64,000 nucleotides of DNA. Origin: Fibrobacterota bacterium (lineage in GTDB: Bacteria; Fibrobacterota; Chitinivibrionia; Chitinivibrionales; Chitinispirillaceae). The position numbers were made by a program, and so were the translations under genes. This document shows, one piece after another, positions 9,025 through 16,347 of the stretch. Position 1 is the first letter of the stretch. Each line of letters opens with the position of its first letter. The notes under the pieces are model-generated. The model was not told where the DNA came from and made no database searches. It worked only from the letters and a program-made list of their open reading frames with translations. The DNA is taken from the NCBI GenBank assembly GCA_023436205.1, contig JAEZKC010000006.1:1-64000 (forward strand). The letters run 5' to 3'.

Positions 9025-11339
9025 TTACCCCAATGTGAAATAAAAAACCGCCCCTTTCCCAGGCTCACTCTCTGCCCACACTCTCCCTCCGTGGCGCTTG
9101 ACAGCACGATCAGCTATTGCCAGTCCTATCCCGATTCCCTTTAACTCCTCATCGGCATGAAGACGCTTAAAGGGAGTAAACAGATCAGCCGCTTTACTCA
9201 TGTCAAAACCGGCTCCGTTGTCTTTAATAAAATAGACTCTCTTGCCTCCCTCCTCAAAAGCGCCGAATTCTATTCGAGGGTTCGGAGTCTTTGTGGTATA
9301 CTTCCAGGCATTTCCTAAAAAGTTGCCCAGGGTCACACTCATGAGTCTTGCATCCGCTTTAACCCACAGTCCTTTCTGAATGTGGATTCCGGTTGGTGGC
9401 CCGGCTGGCTGCTGCGCAGTTCCTCCACGGCCGCTTTCGCCATTTCGCTTAGGTTAACATCTGATATACTTGTCTCCTGCCGGCTGATTTTTGAAAGGGC
9501 CAGTATGTCATCGATGATTGAACCCATGCGGTCTGCGCCGCTGTCGATTCTGTTTACATAATCCCTGCACTCATCATTCAAGTTATCTCTGCAATCTTCG
9601 CTAAGAAAATTTATGAATCCCTTGATTATTCTTAGCGGGTTACGGAGGTCGTGTGCTACAGAATAGGAGAACGATTCCAGATCTTTATTGGCTGATTCGA
9701 GTTCTTTGGCATATCTGCGCAGCTTCTCTTCGGCAGATTTGCGATCACTTATATCTTCGATAATGGCAATTTCGTAATCAGGATTCCCCTGCTCATCCCG
9801 CACAAGCGATAACGTGAGGCGCGCCCAGACATAGTGTCCATCTTTATGAATAAACCTCTTCTCCACCGAATAGCTGTCAAGCTCTCCTGCCGACATCTGC
9901 GTAAAGGGGATCAGGTCAAGATCTATATCTTCAGGGTGGGTAATTTGCGGCCAGGGTGTGGCTTTGAATTCCTCAGCACTGTATCCAAGCATATCGCAGA
10001 ACGCTGCATTGACATCGATCCATCTCGTGCTGGCGAAACTGACCCGTCCTATTCCCACTGCAGCCTGCTCAAATATAGCCCTGAACTTTGTTTCGCTGTA
10101 ACGAAGTGCCTTTTGCGATTTGTACTGTTCGGTCAAATCATGAACCGAAAGAAAAATGAGCTTTTCTCCTTCAGCAGTCTGGACCATCGCTCCTGAATAG
10201 GACACGTATTTTTCCCACCCCTGATCAGGCCGTCGAAGCCTGAGCTCCAGATTCCGAACACTTTCCCCCCGTTTGATTCTCCGCATGGGCCATTCGTCAA
10301 ATGTAAGAAGATGGTCGCTATCAGGAGACAGTAGATCAAAGATAACGGGCGTTTCTTCCAGAGGCTCTATCCCCTCCTCGGGGCGCGTGAATCCGTGCAT
10401 GCGCTGGGCTGCGGGATTCCAGTAGATGACCTGCTCGTCTTCAGTAGCGATTATAATTCCTTCGGCAATGTTCTCTATGGCCAGGGTCCATCGTTCTTCA
10501 CTGCGACGCAGCAAGTCCTCAGCCTGTTTCCGTTCGTTTATATTCTGTATAACCCCAACCAGCCGAATCGTTTTTCCTGACTGGTCGACAATTGCCTGGC
10601 CATGTTCTTCCAGCCACACTATATGCTCATCGTGGATATGACGGTAAGCGCTCACATAACTTCCGCCCCCTGCAATTGCTTTATTGACAAGGGTACGATG
10701 TTTTTCCACATCATCGGGATGTATCAGCAGATATCCCTCATCACTGTTTTCGTGTTTTTTGGGAAGTTGCAGCACCTTCTCTGCATTTTCCGAACGGGTG
10801 ACTTTCAGGGTAGTGATATCGTACTCCCAGGCAACCATCCTGGCAGCATCAAGCGCCAGACGCAACCTCGTTTCACTCTCGCGGACCTCTTTTTCAGCCT
10901 CTTTACGCTTACTCAGTTCATCGGCAATACGGTACTGCTGCCTGCGTGATCGAAGGCTAGCCCGGACTGCGGTCAGAAGTGATTTTGTGAGAACCGGCCT
11001 CTTAAGAACAGCCGCGTTGAGCGTCTTTTCCCCGCTGAGCACCACCCAGGTCATATCGGGGTCGCTGCCCGCGCTTGCCATGATGATCATAGGAAAATCC
11101 GACCACTCCGGCTGGTTGTCGATCGTTTTTGCAAGCAGGGCTAAAGCTTCACCAGAAAGAGCTTCTTCTGCAATTATTGCGGTACCTGTACCATCCTCTA
11201 TTCTACTACATAATTGTTGCATGTCTTCACAGATTAAAACGGAAATCTGTTCATTTGTGAGCACCTCTTTCTGAACAGCCCCGTCATTGCCGGTAGGAGC
11301 AAGGATAAGCACCCGATCGCTGTGATGCCTCAGATCCAT
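9025..11339 (-). pseudogene. Multi-PAS sensor histidine kinase, broken by a frameshift
   Basis: Two reading frames together encode a complete kinase. The first (11339-9339) has a degenerate receiver-like N-domain (about residues 8-125), three PAS/PAC regions (about 155-275, 280-405, 410-530) and a HisKA dimerisation domain with the phospho-acceptor His in YSVAHDLRNPLR (about 555). The second frame (9342-9025) carries the ATPase domain, with N-box NFLGNAWKYT, G1 DNGAGFD and G2 GIGIGLAIA. The frames join if one base is changed near 9370-9395; the other frame there reads HIQKGLWVKADARLM, as expected between the domains. The total span fits one missing or extra base. It may be a real pseudogene or an assembly error. 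The remains of a KaiC-like gene lie just upstream, so the pair was probably one operon. Confidence 0.8.
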
Positions 11340-11354
11340 AAGTCAACAGTTGTC

Positions 11355-11522
11355 CTAAGTTTTGAGAGTTTCACCGGTGTATCTGGGAATTCCGGTGGCT
11401 ATCCCTTCGAACTCCCGCAGTACCGGCCCCACTTGCAGGCCGTTTTCATTCATGGTGAGCTCCCGGATAGTGCGCTCGTGGTCGCCGTTTCTCTTTTCGA
11501 ACACCGAAAGTGCTTTGTTCAC
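11355..11522 (-). pseudogene. C-terminal remnant of a KaiC-like ATPase
   Basis: A 55-residue reading frame matches the tail of KaiC/RadA-like ATPases: FEKRNGDHERTIRELTM, then LQVGPVLREFEGIATGIPRY. The Walker motifs and the rest of the gene are missing. An ATG with a good AAAGGAG (about 11536-11555) lies just upstream but in another frame, as if the gene had lost its interior. It ends 15 bases before the histidine kinase start; KaiC-like ATPases and PAS kinases are often paired, which supports the reading. Confidence 0.65.
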
Positions 11523-11952
11523 ATTTCGTTTCTACCATGGATGTCTCCTTTTTTGCTGAACAGGTAACCGGAACTGATCAGCATCCTTTTGACGCATGCT
11601 TGCTAGAGGCCAGACTAGCTCTGATGAAAGTGCTCTGTTTGCGGAGGTTGCGGTTGTGGGAACGACCACTGGCGAAGGGATTAGACTGATTGTGGAGAAG
11701 AGACGGCGGTTCCTGGCTGAATGATAGAGAAAGCAGGAAGAGGACATCTTAAGAATCCAGAAAGCATATACATGGAAAAAGAGGAAACCGAGAATAAATG
11801 TAGAAGTGGTTAGAACAGACCCCAGGGTAATGAAGGTTCTTACGTTAAGCATAATTGCTCCCGTTGTGTGTAGGCTCATTATCAATAATGGATTCCAGCG
11901 ATGTGTTTTATGAAGACGCAAAGATTATTCCAGAGAGGATTTTCCGGGGGGA

Positions 11953-12016
11953 GATGAGTACAGTCGTTCATTGGAGTTGCCCGTTTCTGTCAGGAGGAGA
12001 TGAAAATGGCTTTCCG
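11953..12016 (+). pseudogene. Fragment of a methyl-accepting chemotaxis gene
   Basis: About 60 bases align with 1690-1753 inside the chemotaxis gene of this window, including an identical run of 20 bases or more spanning CAGGAGGAGATGAAAATGG. The matching region of the intact protein is EEMSASLNEVARSCQEEMKM. The reading frame is not maintained. The internal GGAGGAG plus ATG at 12006 opens a new 46-residue ORF (12006-12146) with a lipoprotein-like start (FLLLMNSC), which may or may not be expressed. Confidence 0.55.
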
Positions 12017-12136
12017 AAAAATAGTAACGGCAAAGTTTTCTATCTTTTTACTTTTAATGAATTCATGCCTGGTAAGGAGTTGGACTTTTCGTGGGGGGGC
12101 CAGAATTAACAAACCATTGCCATCTGTCCCGGTTAA

Positions 12137-12213
12137 CTGTTTATAACTTGACAATTGCTAAGTCTAAGTTCATGATTCGGTTCGGGTTAGGCGAGGTCCG
12201 CCCCCGCTTCTTC
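12137..12213. repeat. Dispersed repeat with core TCGGGTTAGGCGAGGT, copy C
   Basis: The core at 12182-12197 is identical to copies A and B. The upstream 40 bases also align with copy B, including CTAAGTTCATGAT. It lies shortly after the chemotaxis-gene fragment, as copy B lies after the intact chemotaxis gene, so both may have been duplicated together. Confidence 0.65.
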
Positions 12214-12307
12214 TGAGGGCGAAATTCATCGTATACATTTCTACACCCCTTCTTTATCATTTCGCTTTTATAATCCCCTGAAAAATCAATATCTTATCCC
12301 AGCTGCT

Positions 12308-12327
12308 GTGTACAAATTGTGTACGAG
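12308..12327. promoter_or_regulatory. Operator-like palindrome upstream of regulator-lipoprotein cassette 1
   Basis: GTACA (12310-12314) and TGTAC (12320-12324) form an inverted repeat inside GTGTACAAATTGTGTAC. A similar element, GTATACAACTTGTACAC, is at 15993-16009 upstream of the pectinase genes. The resemblance suggests a shared regulator, but this is inference from two sites. Confidence 0.35.
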
Positions 12328-12388
12328 AGAACTTGCTGGTCTCATAAAACTACTCCCTCTTCTCCTTCAATAGTAGTATATTGGGAAT

Positions 12389-13243
12389 ATGAGATCGATA
12401 TTCGGCTATATTGATTATCGAAGATTTCTGGAAGCCTACTACAAGGAGCAGAAGGAGAGTCATCGCTACTTCTCCTACCGCTATTTTGCTCAAAAGACAG
12501 GTATAAATTCTCCATCTTTCCTAAAATGGATCATCGAAGGAAAGAGAAACCTCACCAGACCGGTTATAGAGAAGTTCATTTCTGCCATAAAATTCAATCC
12601 CAAGGAAGCTTCCTATTTTCGAAATCTGGTTTTATTCAACCAGGCAAAGACATCGGAGGAAAAGCAGGAATACTACTCCGTGCTGCGGTCCATGTCTGAA
12701 AACGTGAAAGAGTCGGTGCTGAATGCTGACCATTTTGATTACTTCGCACAATGGTATGTTCCTGTCATCCGTGAACTGGTAACCATGTATGATTTTCAGG
12801 ATGACTTCAGAAAAATCGCCTCCATGATTAAACCGCAGATACTGCCCTCCGAAGCCAAGGCGGCAGTAAAGCTTCTTCTGAAATTAAAACTGCTGAAAAA
12901 AATGGAAGACGGAACTTACAGTCAGAAGGATTCAGTATTGGTAGCAGATCAGTCTGTCATATCTCTGGCTTTACAAACCTACACCATTTCCATGATTGAT
13001 CATTCAAAAAAGGCTTTGAAGGAAATCTCAAGTTCCGAAAGACATATTTCTGGTTTGACAATGGGAATATCACCCGAGACCTATTCTCTTCTGACCTCTG
13101 AAATTGAAGCCTTCAGGGATAGAATAAAAGTGATCGTCAACCGGGAAAAGAAAAGTTCCGTTGTATATCAGATGAACCTGGCTCTGTTTCCACTAAGTGG
13201 CAGCACCGATTCACTAGTGGAAATGAAAGGAGCTGAGGAATGA
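12389..13243 (+). CDS. TIGR02147/DUF4423 family regulator, cassette 1
   Basis: This 284-residue protein is of the TIGR02147 family known mainly from Fibrobacter relatives. The N-terminus has the family start (IFGYIDYRRFLEAYYKEQK) and a Cro-like helix-turn-helix (about residues 30-65, FAQKTGINSPSFLKWIIEGK). The middle has YFRNLVLFNQAK and a second winged-helix-like region (about 150-185). The end carries the conserved YQMNLALFPLS. It is probably a cytoplasmic DNA-binding protein. It overlaps the following lipoprotein gene by four bases (ATGA), so the two are translationally coupled. Two further pairs in this window (23174 and 38478) have the same order. Targets and signal are unknown. Confidence 0.85.
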   Translation: MRSIFGYIDYRRFLEAYYKEQKESHRYFSYRYFAQKTGINSPSFLKWIIEGKRNLTRPVIEKFISAIKFNPKEASYFRNLVLFNQAKTSEEKQEYYSVLRSMSENVKESVLNADHFDYFAQWYVPVIRELVTMYDFQDDFRKIASMIKPQILPSEAKAAVKLLLKLKLLKKMEDGTYSQKDSVLVADQSVISLALQTYTISMIDHSKKALKEISSSERHISGLTMGISPETYSLLTSEIEAFRDRIKVIVNREKKSSVVYQMNLALFPLSGSTDSLVEMKGAEE

Positions 13244-14841
13244 GAATTCGCATCGGCGCAATCCTTTCCCTGATGTTCCTTTTATTACGCTGCGGGCCAT
13301 CAACTGTTTCAGGGGTAACCGATACCGGAAACGTTCGGGTTACTGCAGTGATCTATGCGCAGGACGGCAGTTTTGCATCGGGTGCCCAGGTGTATTTACG
13401 TTCAGCGGATTACATTGAGCCTCTTAATAGTCAACCGGAAGGCAGTAACTACGTAAGAAGGGTGACGGTGACAGATGATTCGGGAAAATTCCATTTCGAT
13501 TCCCTGGAACCGGGTAAATACTTTATTGAGGTGAACGACAATGAAACTTCAGCATCCCTCCTCATTGTGAGTTTCAATGAGTCAGAAGACACAACTACGG
13601 TTCTTTGCGATACACTTCAGCCTTATGCTGCAGTAAAAGGAAGTGCTGACATAACTGATGCAGTGCTTCCCCTTTACGTTCAGGCAATCGGGCTTGAGCG
13701 GACTGTTCTGGTGGACACTTCAGGAGTGTTCGAATTCAAGGATCTCCCCCAGGGTAGTTTCGATTTCAGGCTGGTGTCATCGGATCCCCAACTTTCTCCG
13801 ATAATTGTATCAGATGTTGCTGTTGAATCAGGGGAGGTGACCACTCTTCCATTTGCATCCTGGAATTTTTCCAAAAGGCTTGTTTTGAATACCGGGCCGA
13901 CAGGAGCAGATATTCCTGGTTTGGTAACCGGCTTTCCGGTTCTGGTCCGTTTGAACAGTACCAACTTTGACTTTTCATCGGCGGCTCCCGACGGCTCGGA
14001 TCTGAGATTTACAAAGAAAAATGGAACTCCGCTTCCCTATGCTGTTGAACGTTTCGATGCTGCGATTGAAAAAGCCGAGATCTGGGTGAGGGTCGATACT
14101 GTGTACGGAAACAACAGTACACAGTACATCACCATGTACTGGGGAAATCCCAATGCTGCCGACAGCTCAAACAGTTCGAAAGTTTTCAGTGCTTCTGACA
14201 GCCTAGTCGCCGTGTGGCATTTGGATAAGGACGTAAAAGATGCCACTGGTGCAGGAAATGATGCGGTGGAAAGCAGTGCCAGAGATACAACCGGACTGAT
14301 AGGTAATTGTAAACAGTTTAGTGGCTCCGATTCGATAATGGTTTCCGGTTTGCTCGGTACCCCATCGAACCTCACTCTTAGTGCCTGGGCCCAACTGGAT
14401 TCTGTTTTACGTCAGGGCAGCGAGATTCTATCTCTCGGTGACGCGGCAATGATCAGAATGGATTTCGGAGATAGTATTGGCACCGATGGAATTATTCATC
14501 AGAGTGATAATCTGGTGTTTCACAATATTAGCTCCGGCAGATTTCTGGTCGGCACAGGATGGCATTTGATAACCTTTACCGTTGAAAAAGATGCCTCAGT
14601 ATTAACTTTGTATATTGACGGGGAAATAACTTCTTCCCGTACTGACTTGGATGCCACTATTAATTACACCGGTGTAGGGCAGAATACCTACATTGGAAAG
14701 CAGGGTAACGGCAAAAACTGGTTTAATTTTAAAGGTCGGATTGACGAAGCCAGGGTGTATAATGCGCCAATGTCGCCAGACTATATTAAACTGTGCTATA
14801 TGAATCAGAAAGCTGATGATGCCCTGATAGTTTTTAAATAA
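13240..14841 (+). CDS. Lipoprotein with carboxypeptidase-regulatory-like, DUF2341 and LamG domains, cassette 1
   Basis: This 533-residue protein starts with a lipoprotein-type signal (FLLLRC, Cys at about 18; the Arg before Cys is unusual). A carboxypeptidase-regulatory-like beta-sandwich follows (about 25-90, DDSGKFHFDSLEPGKYFIEV), then a second sandwich (about 125-205), a DUF2341 domain (about 208-325, FPVLVRLNSTNFDF and ITMYWGNPNA) and a LamG/concanavalin-like domain (about 325-530). It ends with the tail LCYMNQKADDALIVFK, shared with the other two copies. DUF2341 and LamG are sugar- or protein-binding folds; an exported, membrane-anchored binding protein is likely. Its partner is the coupled regulator gene. 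The role is unknown. Confidence 0.85.
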   Translation: MRIRIGAILSLMFLLLRCGPSTVSGVTDTGNVRVTAVIYAQDGSFASGAQVYLRSADYIEPLNSQPEGSNYVRRVTVTDDSGKFHFDSLEPGKYFIEVNDNETSASLLIVSFNESEDTTTVLCDTLQPYAAVKGSADITDAVLPLYVQAIGLERTVLVDTSGVFEFKDLPQGSFDFRLVSSDPQLSPIIVSDVAVESGEVTTLPFASWNFSKRLVLNTGPTGADIPGLVTGFPVLVRLNSTNFDFSSAAPDGSDLRFTKKNGTPLPYAVERFDAAIEKAEIWVRVDTVYGNNSTQYITMYWGNPNAADSSNSSKVFSASDSLVAVWHLDKDVKDATGAGNDAVESSARDTTGLIGNCKQFSGSDSIMVSGLLGTPSNLTLSAWAQLDSVLRQGSEILSLGDAAMIRMDFGDSIGTDGIIHQSDNLVFHNISSGRFLVGTGWHLITFTVEKDASVLTLYIDGEITSSRTDLDATINYTGVGQNTYIGKQGNGKNWFNFKGRIDEARVYNAPMSPDYIKLCYMNQKADDALIVFK

Positions 14842-14978
14842 GCATATCGCTTGTCGGTCTTTTCCACCTATTTCGCAAATGATTGTGAGATCCTTATCCC
14901 TTGTTGACTTAGGACTGCTAATCGCTTTGATCCCGCTTACAAGTACTGATGCTAACCTGTTTTGTCACCTGAATCGCC

Positions 14979-15355
14979 CCTTACAAAACATCTGAAAGCG
15001 GGTGGGCCTTGAACAGAGGTGGATACGGCTGCTCTTCCTATAATGGATCCAAATCGGTACCCGCTCTTGTCGCCGACTTGTTTGGGGACTGGCGAGAAGA
15101 GGCGGTGTGGCCTACAACCGATAATAGACATTTGCAAATCTATTCAACACCAATCAGTTCAAATACCCGTCTTTATACATTTGATGCACGATGCTCATTA
15201 TAAGTGTCAAGTTGCCGAGCAGCAGGAATGTAAGAAACGTAGCAGGAGCAGTATCTGTTCACCTTCCCGAGAGGAATCTGCAGAACGGCTACTATCTGCT
15301 GAAAATATCGGTAGAAGGGTTGATTGAGGTTCAGAAGATAGGTCTTTTTAAATAG
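14979..15355 (+). pseudogene. Decayed rhamnogalacturonan lyase (PL11), 3' end
   Basis: Reading across at least two frameshifts gives typical PL11 sequence: SESGWALNRGGYG, then LVADLFGDWREEAVW and LQIYSTPISSNTRLYT, then in another frame LMHDAHYK. A third frame (from 15230) encodes a C-terminal sorting-like domain ending NGYYLLKISVEG to the TAG at 15355. The catalytic front part is gone. PL11 enzymes cleave the rhamnogalacturonan-I backbone, which matches the intact pectin enzymes downstream, so this was part of the same locus. Confidence 0.7.
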
Positions 15356-15575
15356 ATCATGTTTCAGCCGGGAGACCGCTGCTCGGTTTGTGTTCGTGTG
15401 CGTGCGGCGGTTTTCCTGGTGTATATATGCTGAAAACGGGGGGATGGAGACACAACAAATACCACTTCCCCCAATCCTATCCTCAACTGTAGGTCCTCTC
15501 CAATTGTGCTTATCAAATAGCCTAAAAAGAGGCGACATATCTATACTCAATAAAGCAGCCCTTATCGCTCCATTA

Positions 15576-15602
15576 CACTATCTGCACCCGGTGCAGATAG
15601 TG
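15576..15602. repeat. Perfect 27-base palindrome
   Basis: CACTATCTGCACC (15576-15588) and GGTGCAGATAGTG (15590-15602) are perfect inverted arms around one central base. A short T run (TTTT) follows. It lies in an ORF-free stretch between the dead lyase and another remnant. It could be a terminator, an operator or an insertion scar. Confidence 0.85.
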
Positions 15603-15725
15603 TTTTACTTAAAACAACTGATATCAGTAACGCAGAATCGGGAAGAGAATGCTTTTTGGTGAAATAACCGGTGACAGGCGCCTTGAGATGATTATGATGC
15701 AGGCCAATAAAATGACCGATGATCG

Positions 15726-15860
15726 ATGAGTAAGGTAGTTAAATCGACAGCATCTGGAAAGGCTGCTTTTCTTGTGCGGAATCTGTATAATGTAAATTAC
15801 CTGCTAAGAGTTTCTGCTGATGATATGTATTTGATCCAAAAAGTATGTGTCTCAAAATAA
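15726..15860 (+). pseudogene. Remnant of a C-terminal sorting-like domain
   Basis: A 44-residue frame includes NVNYLLRVSADDMYLIQKVC and ends VSK, like the last residues of the secreted enzymes downstream (for example GRYIIKIKSGKNLKVQTVNI). It has no signal sequence or enzyme domain. It is probably the tail of a lost secreted enzyme gene. Confidence 0.4.
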
Positions 15861-16127
15861 GAAGCTTAAAGTGTAATTCGTGAGCGGGAGATCTCGGGAA
15901 AAGAGGTCTTCTGCTCAGTGTACATTTCCTGAATTGATTATCCTGTACATAAAAAATAATTCCTTGAAATTCAAATACTTACGTATATAGTCGTATACAA
16001 CTTGTACACGGATTGTTGATGCCTGCCTCAACTTTTTACAGCTTTTTCCTGCAAAATCCCTATATTATTGAAGGATAAATGTTGAATAGATTTCTGTAAT
16101 GAACAGGTCTTCAAAGGTAAACATGCT
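15861..16127. promoter_or_regulatory. Upstream region of the pectinase genes with an operator-like palindrome
   Basis: At 15993-16009, GTATACAA and TTGTACAC form a nearly perfect inverted repeat around one base, resembling the site at 12308. No ORF is supported. The following genes read right from here, so promoter elements for the pectin locus probably lie in this AT-rich stretch. Confidence 0.35.
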
Positions 16128-16295
16128 ATGAAATTTAATCGTGTAAAGGTAATAGTGACGATTCTGATTATACTGCCAGTTGTAAATACCAAACCAGTTC
16201 TGGCACAATGCACAGTTATACATGGTGAAAAGCATGCTATGCAATCCCTTGATGTTAATGAACTGAGCTATCTGACTAAAGGTCAGTTATTCTGA
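16128..16295 (+). CDS. Small secreted peptide, 55 residues
   Basis: The frame starts with a basic residue cluster, then a hydrophobic stretch (VIVTILIILPVV) and a plausible signal peptidase site after KPVLA, leaving a mature peptide of about 30 residues that begins QC. It sits 52 bases before the GH43 gene, in the same direction. The ribosome site is weak (AAAGG, far from the ATG). I do not recognise it. It may be a real small exported protein or the start of a truncated secreted enzyme. Confidence 0.35.
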   Translation: MKFNRVKVIVTILIILPVVNTKPVLAQCTVIHGEKHAMQSLDVNELSYLTKGQLF

Positions 16296-16347
16296 TTATG
16301 AACTGTGGATCTTGTCATATATTAATTCTTTAATAAAGGGGTTGATC

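Larger units (their letters stand above)
11523..12388. other. Degenerate region without intact genes
   Basis: This stretch is mostly decayed sequence. A plus-strand frame near 11625-11722 reads SALFAEVAVVGTTTGEGIRL with coding-like codon use but no start; I do not recognise it. A fragment of a chemotaxis gene (11953-12016), a repeat copy (12137-12213) and a palindrome (12308-12327) are listed separately. Confidence 0.55.

Noticed and set aside
11532..11921. 129-residue minus-strand membrane-like ORF
   Set aside because: Its hydrophobic part is short, there is no ribosome site, and the opposite strand has decayed coding-like sequence.
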